From: Aquarana catesbeiana | Taxonomy: Eukaryota > Chordata > Amphibia > Anura > Ranidae | NCBI RefSeq assembly: GCF_042186555.1 | Contig: NC_133326.1 | Location: 439,568,147 to 439,632,146 of the forward strand | DNA length: 64,000 nucleotides | Direction of reading: 5' to 3' | Shown: positions 34,401 to 45,892 of the stretch, piece after piece | How the letters are laid out: every line of letters starts with the position of its first letter | Numbering within the stretch: the stretch's first letter is position 1 | Made by a program: the position numbers and the translations under genes | The notes under the pieces: model-generated | Databases searched by the model: none | Told to the model about the DNA's origin: nothing | The model's input: only the letters and a program-made list of their open reading frames with translations

Positions 34401-37400
34401 GCATTAAAAGTAGAGTACCGGCCACTCTGATGCTCCTAGTTTCATCTGGAAGATTTAAAACAGTTCCCACATTGCCCCAAACAGGAAGCACTCACTCACC
34501 AGCAGTGAAATACAAGAGAGAGCTTTGTTTTGGGTCATGTAAGATGGGACAAAAATATCAATCATTTTCTTTTGGCAGAAGAACAAGAATTGGATTAGAA
34601 AATATGAAGCAGCTTACCTCCAAGAAGCAAACAGCCATTGTTCTCATGTATTTATCTTCAGGTTCTGTTTAAGCATCCACTTCACTCTATCTTCCAACTC
34701 TTTATAAACCAGGTGGTATACACCATTATCCAATCAGTAATCAGTAAGGTTTTATTTTGTTATGCAGAAGGAGGAGCACATTCCAGTGAGCCAAATGAAA
34801 ATAGGGCAGTGCCACACAAATCCACAGGTGGTAGCAGGAACAATCTCTGCATAACAATAGGGCATCCTTTTAGTGAACATGCTAATCAGAGGTGTAACCC
34901 ACAGCTGAGTTTAGCAGTTTTGATTTTTGTCAAAAAAAGAGAGTGTTTGGGAATAACAGATTTCTGTGTATTTTTTACTTTTCATTTAAGGAAAATTTTG
35001 AAAAAAATAATAAATAGACCAAGCTGGCAATTAGCTTTAAGCAAAAAGCAATTGTAACTAAGGATCATCAAAGATTTGCATGCTTTGAAACATCCTGAAA
35101 GCAATATGAATCATGGGTTCTATATCAATGAAAATATGAGGCATTCTTGTAAAATACAAGACATTGCTTTTGTTTGATTTATCTGTGGGCATAAAATTCA
35201 CCTATGTAAAAGCAAAGTTCCTTTTGTTCAATCAACTCTACCACAAATAACTCTTGGAAATCCTATTATTATCTAACCCTAAACACAGCTCAAAATTGTC
35301 AGACCAAAAACAAAGATTATTTTCAACTCAATGTCTATGTGTATTAAGAAATGTTTCAAAGAAATTGAGTTTCCATCAAGTCGTTTTTGGACCATTCTGT
35401 TAATTTGAATCTGGTTACACAATACCCTAAACACAAGAGCACTGTTCCAGTATGTAGTCACAGAAAAGTGCTCCATTTGGAGTTTTACGCACTGATTTTT
35501 CTGAAATGGTAGTTAGTGAAACTCATTGTGGCTCTGGTTGTAGATAATCTGCTTCTCACCTTGGTCAAACTAGGAAGCACTTACATGTACTAAAACAAAA
35601 TAAAGTACTGAGGTTTGACTGTGTTGAAAGCATTAAAAGTAGAGTACCGGCCACTCTGATGCTCTTAGTTTCATCTGGAAGTTTTAACCCAGTTCCCACA
35701 TTGCCCAAAACAGGAAACACTCACCAGCAGTGAAATACAAGAGAGAGCTTTGTTTTGGGTCATGTAAGATGGGACAAAAATATCAATCATTTTCTTTTGG
35801 CAGAAGAACAAGAATTGGATTAGAAAATATGAAGCAGCTTACCTCCAAGAAGCAAACAGCCATTGTTCTCATGTATTTATCTTCAGGTTCTGTTTAAGCA
35901 TCCACTTCTCTCTATCTCCCAACTCTTTATAAACCAGGTGGTATACACCATTATCCAATCAGTAATCAGTAAGGTTTTATTTTGTTATGCAGAGGGAGGA
36001 GCACATTCCAGTGGGCCAAATGAAAGTAGGGCAGTGCCACACAAATCCACAGGTGGTAGCAGGAACAATCTCTGCATAACAATCTGGCATCCTTTTAGTG
36101 AACATGCTAATCCGAGGTGTAACCCACAGCTGAGTTTAGCAGTTTTGATTTTTGACAAAAAAAGGATAGTGTTTGGGAATAACAGATCTCTGTGTATTTT
36201 TTACTTTTCATTTAAGGAAATTTTTGAAAAAAATAATAAATAGACCAACTGGCAATTAGCTTTAAGCAAAAAGCAATTGTAACTAAGGATCATCAAAGAT
36301 TTGCATGCTTTGAAACTTCCTGAAAGCAATATGAATCATGGGTTCTATAGCAATGAAAATATAAGGCATTCTTGTAAAATACAAGACATTGCTTTTGTTT
36401 GACTTATCTGTGGACATAAAAATCACCTATGTAAAAGCAAAGTTCCTTTTGTTCAATCAACTCTACCACAAATTACTCTTGGAAATCCTATTACTATCTA
36501 ACCCTAAACACAGCTCAAAATTGTCAGACCAAGAACAAAGATTATTTTCATCTCAATGTCTATGTGTATTAAGAAATGTTTCAAAGAAATTGAGTTTCCA
36601 TCAAGTCGTTTTTGGACCATTCTGTTAAAGTGAATCTGGTTACACAATACCCCAAACACAAGAGCACTGTTCCAATATGTAGTCACAGAAAAGTGCTCCA
36701 TTTGGAGTTTTACGCACTGATTTTTCTGAAATGGTTGATAGTGAAACTCATTGTGGCTCTGGTTGTAGATAATCTGCTTCTCACCTTGGTCAAACTAGGA
36801 AGCACTTACATGTACTAAAACAAAATAAAGTACTGAGGTTTGACTGAGTTGAAAGCATTAAAAGTAGAGTACCGGCAACTCTGATGCTCCTAGTTTCATC
36901 TGGAAGATTTAACCCAGTTCTTACATTGCCCAAAACAGGAAGCACTCACTCACCAGCAATGGAATACAAGAGAGAGCTTTGTTTTGGGTCATGTAAGATG
37001 GGACAAAAATATCAATCATTTTCTTTTGGCAGAAGAACAAGAATTGGATTAGAAAATATGAAGCAGCTTACCTCCAAGAAGCAAACAGCCATTGTTCTCA
37101 TGTATTTATCTTCAGGTTCTGTTTAAGCATCCATTTATCTCTATCTCCCAACTCTTTATAAACCAGGTGGTATACACCATTATCCAATCAGTAATCAGTA
37201 AGGTTTTTTTTTTGTTATGCAGAGGGAGGAGCACATTCCAGTGGGCCAAATGAAAATAGGGCAGTGCCACACAAATCCACAGGTGGTAGCAGGAACAATC
37301 TCTGCATAACAATAGGGCATCCTTTTAGTGAACATGCTAAGCAGAGGTGTAACCCACAGCTGAGTTTAGCAGTTTTGATTTTTGACAAAAAAAGGAGAGT

Positions 37401-40400
37401 GTTTGGGAATAACAGATCTCTGTGTATTTTTTACTTTTCATTTAAGGAAAATTTTGAAAAAAATAATAAATAGACCAAGCTGGCAATTAGCTTTAAACAA
37501 AAAGCAATTGTAACTAAGGATCATAAAAAGATTTGCACGCTTTGAAACTTCCTGAAAGCAATATGAATTATGGGTTCTATAGCAATGAAAATATAAGGCA
37601 TTCTTGTAAAATACAAGACATTGCTTTTGTTTGACTTATCTGTGGACATAAAAATCACCTATATAAAAGCAAAGTTCCTTTTGTTCAATCAACTGTACCA
37701 CAAATTACTCTTGGAAATCCTATTACTATCTAACCCTAAACAAAGCTCAAAATTGTCAGAACAAGAACAAAGATTATTTTCATCTCAATGTCTATGTGTA
37801 TTAAGAAATGTTTCAAAGAAATTGAGTTTCCATCAAGTCGTTTTTGGACCATTCTGTTAATGTGAATCTGGTTACACAATACCCCAAACACAAGAGTACT
37901 GTTCAAGTATGTAGTCACAGAAAACGCTCCATTTGGAGTTTTACGCACTGATTTTTCTGAAATGGTTGTTAGTGAAACTCATTGTGGCTCTGGTTGTAGA
38001 TAATCTGCTTCTCACCTTGGTCAAACTAGGAAGCACTTACATGTACTAAAACAAAATAAAGTACTGAGGTTTGACTGTGTTGAAAGCATTAAAAGTAGAG
38101 TACCGGCCACTCTGATGCTCCTAGTTTCATCTGGAAGATTTAACCCAGTTCCCACATTGCCCAAAACAGGAAGCACTGGCTCACCAGCAATGGAATACAA
38201 GAGAGAGCTTTGTTTTGGGTCATGTAAGATGGGACAAAAATATCAATCATTTTCTTTTGGCAGAAGAACAAGAATTGGATTAGAAAATATGAAGCAGCTT
38301 ACCTCCAAGAAGCAAACAGCCATTGTTCTCATGTATTTATCTTCAGGTTCTGTTTAAGCATCCACTTCACTCTATCTTCCAACTCTTTATAAACCAGGTG
38401 GTATACACCGTTATCCAATCAGTAATCAGTAAGGTTTTATTTTGTTATGCAGAAGGAGGAGCACATTCCAGTGAGCCAAATGAAAATAGGGCAGTGCCAC
38501 ACAAATCCACAGGTGGTAGCAGGAACAATCTCTGCATAACAATAGGGCATCCTTTTAGTGAACATGCTAATCAGAGGTGTAACCCACAGCTGAGTTTAGC
38601 AGTTTTGATTTTTGTCAAAAAAAGAGAGTGTTTGGGAATAACAGATTTCTGTGTATTTTTTACTTTTCATTTAAGGAAAATTTTGAAAAAAATAATAAAT
38701 AGACCAAGCTGGCAATTAGCTTTAAGCAAAAAGCAATTGTAACTAAGGATCATCAAAGATTTGCATGCTTTGAAACATCCTGAAAGCAATATGAATCATG
38801 GGTTCTATATCAATGAAAATATGAGGCATTCTTGTAAAATACAAGACATTGCTTTTGTTTGATTTATCTGTGGGCATAAAATTCACCTATGTAAAAGCAA
38901 AGTTCCTTTTGTTCAATCAACTCTACCACAAATAACTCTTGGAAATCCTATTATTATCTAACCCTAAACACAGCTCAAAATTGTCAGACCAAAAACAAAG
39001 ATTATTTTCAACTCAATGTCTATGTGTATTAAGAAATGTTTCAAAGAAATTGAGTTTCCATCAAGTCGTTTTTGGACCATTCTGTTAATTTGAATCTGGT
39101 TACACAATACCCTAAACACAAGAGCACTGTTCCAGTATGTAGTCACAGAAAAGTGCTCCATTTGGAGTTTTACGCACTGATTTTTCTGAAATGGTAGTTA
39201 GTGAAACTCATTGTGGCTCTGGTTGTAGATAATCTGCTTCTCACCTTGGTCAAACTAGGAAGCACTTACATGTACTAAAACAAAATAAAGTACTGAGGTT
39301 TGACTGTGTTGAAAGCATTAAAAGTAGAGTACCGGCCACTCTGATGCTCCTAGTTTCATCTGGAAGATTTAACCCAGTTCCCACATTGCCCAAAACAGGA
39401 AGCACTCACTCACCAGCAATGGAATACAAGAGAGAGCTTTGTTTTGGGTCATGTAAGATAGCACAAAAATATCAATCATTTTCTTTTGGCAGAAGAACAA
39501 GAATTGGATTAGAAAATATGAAGCAGCTTACCTCCAAGAAGCAAACAGCCATTGTTCTCATGTATTTATCTTCAGGTTCTGTTTAAGCATCCACTTCACT
39601 CTATCTTCCAACTCTTTATAAACCAGGTGGTATACACCATTATCCAATCAGTAATCAGTAAGGTTTTATTTTTCTATGCAGAAGGAGGAGCACATTCCAG
39701 TGGGCCAAATGAAAATAGGGCAGTGCCACACAAATCCACAGGTGGTAGCAGGAACAATCTCTGCATAACAATAGGGCATCCTTTTAGTGAACATGCTAAT
39801 CAGAGGTGTAACCCACAGCTGAGTTTAGCAGTTTTGATTTTTGACAAAAAAAGGAGAGTGTTTGGGAATAACAGATCTCTGTGTTTTTTTACTTTTCATT
39901 TAAGGAAAATTTTGAAAAAAATAATAAATAGACCAAGCTGGCAATTAGCCTTAAGCAAAAAGCAATTGTAACTAAGGATCATCAAAGATTTGCATGCTTT
40001 GAAACTTCTTGAAAGCAATATGAATCATGGGTTCTATAGCAATGAAAATATAAGGCATTCTTGTAAAATACAAGACATTGCTTTTGTTTGACTTATCTGT
40101 GGACATAAAAATCACATATGTAAAAGCAAATTTCCTTTTGTTCAATCAACTCTACCACAAATTACTCTTGGAAATCCTATTACTATCTAACCCTAAAAAC
40201 AGCTCAAAATTGTCAGAACAAGAACAAAGATTATTTTCATCTCAATGTCTATGTGTATTAAGAAATGTTTCAAAGAAATTGAGTTTCCATCAAGTCGTTT
40301 TTGGACCATTCTGTTATTGTGAATCTGGTTACACAATACCCCAAACACAAGAGTACTGTTCCAGTATGTAGTCACAGAAAACGCTCCATTTGGAGTTTTA

Positions 40401-43400
40401 CGCACTGATTTTTCTGAAATGGTTGTTAGTGAAACTCATTGTGGCTCTGGTTGTAGATAATCTGCTTCTCACCTTGGTCAAACTAGGAAGCACTTACATG
40501 TACTAAAACAAAATAAAGTACTGAGGTTTGACTGTGTTGAAAGCATTAAAAGTAGAGTACCGGCCACTCTGATGCTCCTAGTTTCATCTGGAAGATTTAA
40601 CCCAGTTCCCACATTGCCCAAAACAGGAAGCACTGGCTCACCAGCAATGGAATACAAGAGAGAGCTTTGTTTTGGGTCATGTAAGATGGGACAAAAATAT
40701 CAATCATTTTCTTTTGGCAGAAGAACAAGAATTGGATTAGAAAATATGAAGCAGCTTACCTCCAAGAAGCAAACAGCCATTGTTCTCATGTATTTATCTT
40801 CAGGTTCTGTTTAAGCATCCACTTCACTCTATCTTCCAACTCTTTATAAACCAGGTGGTATACACCGTTATCCAATCAGTAATCAGTAAGGTTTTATTTT
40901 GCTATGCAGAAGGAGGAGCACATTCCAGTGGGCCAAATGAAAATAGGGCAGTGCCACACAAATCCACAGGTGGTAGCAGGAACAATCTCTACATAACAAT
41001 AGGGCATCCTTTTAGTGAACATGCTAATCAGAGGTGTAACCCACAGCTGAGTTTAGCAGTTTTGATTTTTGACAAAAAAAGGAGAGTGTTTGGGAATAAC
41101 AGATCTCTGTGTTTTTTTACTTTTCATTTAAGGAAAATTTTGAAAAAAATAATAAATAGACTAAGCTGGCAATTAGCCTTAAGCAAAAAGCAATTGTAAC
41201 TAAGGATCATCAAAGATTTGCATGCTTTGAAACTTCTTGAAAGCAATATGAATCATGGGTTCTATAGCAATGAAAATATAAGGCATTCTTGTAAAATACA
41301 AGACATTGCTTTTGTTTGACTTATCTGTGGACATAAAAATCACATATGTAAAAGCAAAGTTCCTTTTGTTCAATCAACTCTACCACAAATTACTCTTGGA
41401 AATCCTATTACTATCTAACCCTAAACACAGCTCAAAATTGTCAGAACAAGAACAAAGATTATTTTCATCTCAATGTCTATGTGTATTAAGAAATGTTTCA
41501 AAGAAATTGAGTTTCCATCAAGTCGTTTTTGGACCATTCTGTTAAAGTGAATCTGGTTACACAATACCCCAAACACAAGAGCACTGTTCCAATATGTAGT
41601 CACAGAAAAGTGCTCCATTTGGAGTTTTACGTACTGATTTTTCTGAAATGGTTGTTAGTGAAACTCATTGTGGCTCTGGTTGTAGATAATCTGCTACTCA
41701 CCTTGGTCAAACTAGGAAGAACTTACATGTACTAAAACAAAATAAAGTACTGAGGTTTGACTGAGTTGAAAGCATTAAAAGTAAAATACCGGCCACTCTG
41801 ATGCTCCTAGTTTCATCTGGAAGATTTAACACAGTTCCCACATTGCCCAAAACAATAAACACTCAGCAGCAGTGAAATACAAGAGAGAGCTTTGTTTTGG
41901 GTCATGTAAGATGGGACAAAAATATCAATCATTTTCTTTTGGCAGAAGAACAAGAATTGGATTAGAAAATATGAAGCAGCTTACCTCCAAGAAGCAAACA
42001 GCCATTGTTCTCATGTATTTATCTTCAGGTTCTGTTTAAGCATCCACTTATCTCTATCTCCCAACTCTTTATAAACCAGGTGGTATACACAATTATCCAA
42101 TCAGTAATCAGTAAGGTTTTTTTTGTTATGCAGAGGGAGGAGCACATTCCAGTGGGCCAAATGAAAATAGGGCAGTGCCAGACAAATCCACAGGTGGTAG
42201 CAGGAAAAATCTCTGCATAACAATAGGGCATCCTTTTAGTGAACATGCTAATCAGAGGTGTAACCCACAGCTGAGTTTAGCAGTTTTGATTTTTGACAAA
42301 AAAATGAGAGTGTTTGGGAATAACAGATCTCTGTGTATTTTTTACTTTCCATTTAAGGAAAATTTTGAAAAAAATAATAAATAGACCAAGCTGGCAATTA
42401 GCTTTAAGCAAAAAGCAATTGTAACTAAGAATCATCAAAGATTTGCATGCTTTGAAACTTCTTGAAAGCAATATGAATCATGGGTTCTATAGCAATGAAA
42501 ATATAAGGCATTCTTGTAAAATACAAGACATTGCTTTTGTTTGACTTATATGTGGACATAAAAATCACCTATGTAAAAGCAAAGTTCCTTTTGTTCAATC
42601 AACTCTACCACAAATTACTCTTGGAAATCCTATTACTATCTAACCCTAAACACGGCTCAAAATTGTCAGACCAAGAACAAAGATTATTTTCATCTCAATG
42701 TCTATGTGTATTAAGAAATGTTTCAAAGAAATTGAGTTTCCATCAAGTCGTTTTTGGACCATTCTGTTAAAGTGAATCTGGTTACACAATACCCCAAAAC
42801 ACAAGAGCACTGTTCCAATATGTAGTCACAGAAAAGTGCTCCATTAGGAGTTTTACGCACTGATTTTTCTGAAATGGTTGTTAGTGAAACTCATTGTGGC
42901 TCTGGTTGTAGATAATCTGCTTCTCACCTTGGTCAAACTAGGAAGCACTTACATGTACTAAAACAAAATAAAGTACTGAGGTTTGACTGAGTTGAAAGCA
43001 TTAAAAGTAGAGTACCGGCCACTCTGATGCTCCTAGTTTCATCTGGAAGATTTAACACAGTTCCCACATTGCCCAAAACAATAAACACTCACCAGCAGTG
43101 AAATACAAGAGAGAGCTTTGTTTTGGGTCATGTAAGATGGGACAAAAATATCAATCATTTTCTTTTGGCAGAAGAACAAGAATTGGATTAGAAAATATGA
43201 AGCAGCTTACCTCCAAGAAGCAAACAGCCATTGTTCTCATGTATTTATCTTCAGGTTCTGTTTAAGCATCCACTTATCTCTATCTCCCAACTCTTTATAA
43301 ACCAGGTGGTATACACCATTATCCAATCACTAATCAGTAAGGTTTTTTTTTTGTTATGCAGAGGGAGGAGCACATTCCAGTGGGCCAAATGAAATTAGGG

Positions 43401-45011
43401 CAGTGCCACACAAATCCACAGGTGGTAGCAGGAACAATCTCTGCATAACAATAGGGCATCCTTTTAGTGAACATGCTAATCAGAGGTGTAACCCACAGCT
43501 GAGTTTAGCAGTTTTGATTTTTGACAAAAAAAGGAGAGTGTTTGGGAATAACAGATCTCTGTGTATTTTTTACTTTCCATTTGAGGAAAATTTTGAAAAA
43601 AATAATAAATAGACCAAGCTGGCAATTAGCTTTAAGCAAAAAGCAATTGTAAAAATTGTCAGACCAAGAACAAAGATTATTTTCATCTCAATGTCTATGT
43701 GTATTAAGAAATGTTTCAAAGAAATTGAGTTTCCATCAAGTCGTTTTTGGACCATTCTGTGAAAGTGAATCTGGTTACACAATACCCCAAACACAAGAGC
43801 ACTGTTCCAATATGTAGTCACAGAAAAGTGCTCCATTTGGAGTTTTACGCACTGATTTTTCTGAAATGGTTGTTAGTGAAACTCATTGTGGCTCTGGTTG
43901 TAGATAATCTGCTACTCACCTTGGTCAAACTAGGAAGCACTTACATGTACTAAAACAAAATAAAGTACTGAGGTTTGACTGAGTTGAAAGCATTAAAAGT
44001 AGAGTACCGGCCACTCTGATGCTCCTAGTTTCATCTGGAAGATTTAACACAGTTCCCACATTGCCCAAAACAATAAACACTCACCAGCAGTGAAATACAA
44101 GAGAGAGCTTTGTTTTGGGTCATGTAAGATGGGACAAAAATATCAATCATTTTCTTTTGGCAGAAGAACAAGAATTGGATTAGAAAATATGAAGCAGCTT
44201 ACCTCCAAGAAGCAAACAGCCATTGTTCTCATGTATTTATCTTCAGGTTCTGTTTAAGCATCCACTTATCTCTATCTCCCAACTCTTTATAAACCTGGTG
44301 GTATACACCATTATCCAATCAGTAATCAGTAAGGTTTTTTTTGTTATGCAGAGGGAGGAGCACATTCCAGTGGGCCAAATGAAAATAGGGCAGTGCCACA
44401 CAAATCCACAGGTGGTAGCAGGAACAATCTCTGCATAACAATAGGGCATCCTTTTAGTGAACATGCTAAGCAGAGGTGTAACCCACAGCTGAGTTTAGCA
44501 GTTTTGATTTTTGACAAAAAAAGGAGAGTGTTTGGGAATAACAGATCTCTGTGTATTTTTTACTTTCCATTTAAGGAAAATTTTGAAAAAAATAATAAAT
44601 AGACCAAGCTGGCAATTAGCTTTAAGCAAAAAGCAATTGTAACTAAGGATCATCAAAGATTTGCATGCTTTGAAACTTCTTGAAAGCAATATGAATCATG
44701 GGTTCTATAGCAATGAAAATATAAGGCATTCTTGTAAAATACAAGACATTGTTTTTGTTTGACTTATCTGTGGACATAAAAATCACCTATCTAAAAGCAA
44801 AGTTCCTTTTGTTCAATCAACTCTACCACAAATTACTCTTGGAAATCCTATCACTATCTAACCCTAAACACAGCTCAAAATTGTCAGACCAAGAACAAAG
44901 ATTATTTTCATCTCAATGTCTATGTGTATTAAGAAATGTTTCAAAGAAATTGAGTTTCCATCAAGTCGTTTTTGGACCATTCTGTTAAAGTGAATCTGGT
45001 TACACAATACC

Positions 45012-45065
45012 CCAAACACAAGAGCACTGTTCCAATATGTAGTCACAGAAAAGTGCTCCATTTGG
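45012..45065 (-). ncRNA. Hairpin H6 of the repeat unit (representative copy)
   Basis: GAGCACUUUUC-type and GAACAGUGCUC-type arms form a 10-of-11 bp stem with a 15-nt loop, extended by CCAAA / UUUGG below a small internal loop. On the - strand the 3' arm reads ACAGUGCUCUUGUGUUUGGG, which keeps the family-like GUGCU core and the GUUUGGG end. The stem is nearly symmetric: read on the + strand the 3' arm would begin AAAAGUGCUCCAUUUGG, which holds a perfect AAAGUGC seed. Strand is therefore less certain than for H1-H3. Confidence 0.48.
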
Positions 45066-45109
45066 AGTTTTACGCACTGATTTTTCTGAAATGGTTGTTA
45101 GTGAAACTC
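45065..45109 (-). ncRNA. Hairpin H5 of the repeat unit (representative copy)
   Basis: GAGUUU pairs with AAACUC and CACU with AGUG, with a 4-nt bulge on the 3' side. The 3' arm reads AUCAGUGCGUAAAACUC. Short and weaker than the other hairpins; probably a decayed family member. Confidence 0.3.
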
Positions 45110-45148
45110 ATTGTGGCTCTGGTTGTAGATAATCTGCTTCTCACCTTG

Positions 45149-45204
45149 GTCAAACTAGGAAGCACTTACATGTACTAAAACAAAATAAAGTACTGAGGTT
45201 TGAC
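45149..45204 (-). ncRNA. miR-302-like hairpin H3 (representative array copy)
   Basis: On the - strand GUCAAAC pairs with GUUUGAC at the base (7 bp) and GUACUU with AAGUGC above an internal loop. The terminal loop contains UUUUAGUACAUG. The 3' arm begins UAAGUGCUUCCUAGUUUGAC; its first 11 nt are those of miR-302b/c/d. A G-U pair in the upper stem would be an A-C mismatch on the + strand. About 36 copies occur: near 13550, 15030, 15843, 17455, 25730, 26990, then every ~1.2 kb to 63530. About 33 keep the AAGUGC seed; those near 41715, 46385 and 56180 read AAGUUC. It is the best conserved hairpin of the array. Confidence 0.62.
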
Positions 45205-45278
45205 TGAGTTGAAAGCATTAAAAGTAGAGTACCGGCCACTCTGATGCTCCTAGTTTCATCTGGAAGATTTAACACAGT
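45203..45278 (-). ncRNA. Hairpin H2 of the repeat unit (representative copy)
   Basis: On the - strand ACUGUGUUAAA (ACUGGGUUAAA in older units) pairs with UUUCAACUCAGU with one bulged C. GCAU / AUGC and AGAGU / ACUCU extend the upper stem. The 3' arm reads UUAAUGCUUUCAACUCAGUC, related to AAUGCUU-type members such as miR-430. It abuts H3 and H1 with almost no spacer. Confidence 0.4.
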
Positions 45279-45287
45279 TCCCACATT

Positions 45288-45346
45288 GCCCAAAACAATA
45301 AACACTCACCAGCAGTGAAATACAAGAGAGAGCTTTGTTTTGGGTC
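45288..45346 (-). ncRNA. miR-427-like hairpin H1, array form 2 (seed lost)
   Basis: Same position and 5' arm (CCCAAAACAAAGCUCUCUC) as the edge copies, but the 3' arm reads GAGUGUUUAUUGUUUUGGG. The stem is kept while the AAAGUGC seed is destroyed. This is the prevalent form beyond about 41 kb. Confidence 0.45.
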
Positions 45347-45438
45347 ATGTAAGATGGGACAAAAATATCAATCATTTTCTTTTGGCAGAAGAACAAGAAT
45401 TGGATTAGAAAATATGAAGCAGCTTACCTCCAAGAAGC

Positions 45439-45480
45439 AAACAGCCATTGTTCTCATGTATTTATCTTCAGGTTCTGTTT
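45439..45480 (-). ncRNA. Weak hairpin H0 of the repeat unit (representative copy)
   Basis: AAACAG / CUGUUU plus a CC / GG pair on the - strand; 3' arm AAUGGCUGUUUGCUUCUUGG. A possible remote family relic, first after the TATA box. Low confidence. Confidence 0.22.
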
Positions 45481-45508
45481 AAGCATCCACTTATCTCTAT
45501 CTCCCAAC

Positions 45509-45545
45509 TCTTTATAAACCAGGTGATATACACCATTATCCAATC
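45509..45545 (-). promoter_or_regulatory. TATA box plus inverted CCAAT box (representative unit)
   Basis: On the - strand UGAUUGG (CCAAT on +, 45540-45544) lies about 24 bp upstream of TTTATAAAG (about 45510-45518). A start 25-30 nt further would lie near 45485, just before hairpins H0 to H6, with the CCAAT box about 55-60 bp upstream of it. The arrangement recurs in essentially all units. Next to the CCAAT box, the 8-bp word AATCAGTA is directly repeated in most array units. NF-Y would be the expected CCAAT factor (inference). Confidence 0.4.
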
Positions 45546-45566
45546 AGTAATCAGTAAGGTTTTTTT

Positions 45567-45667
45567 TTGTTATGCAGAGGGAGGAGCACATTCCAGTGGG
45601 CCAAATGAAAATAGGGCAGTGCCACACAAATCCACAGGTGGTAGCAGGAACAATCTCTGCATAACAA
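45567..45667 (-). ncRNA. Long hairpin H8 of the repeat unit (representative copy)
   Basis: A 13-bp perfect inverted repeat, TTGTTATGCAGAG (45567-45579) and CTCTGCATAACAA (45655-45667), brackets 75 nt. On the - strand the 3' side contains GGAAUGUGCUCCUCCCUCUG, with AAUGUGCUCC resembling AAAGUGCUUCC. It lies upstream of the TATA box, so it would come from the preceding unit's transcript. It may instead be a regulatory palindrome. Confidence 0.35.
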
Positions 45668-45884
45668 TAGGGCATCCTTTTAGTGAACATGCTAAGCAGA
45701 GGTGTAACCCACAGCTGAGTTTAGCAGTTTTGATTTTTGACAAAAGAAGGAGAGTGTTTGGGAATAACAGATCTCTGTGTATTTTTTACTTTCCATTTAA
45801 GGAAAATTTTGAAAAAAATAATAAATAGACCAAGCTGGCAATTAGCTTTAAGCAAAAAGCAATTGTAACTAAGAATCATCAAAG

Positions 45885-45892
45885 ATTTGCAT
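45885..45892 (-). promoter_or_regulatory. Octamer (POU) site ATGCAAAT
   Basis: ATGCAAAT on the - strand, about 370 bp upstream of the TATA box in the transcription direction proposed. It is present in nearly all units, mutated near 37538 and in the first post-LINE unit (near 26490), and deleted in the short unit near 43650. Octamer sites are bound by POU factors (Oct1, Pou5f family). Confidence 0.35.
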
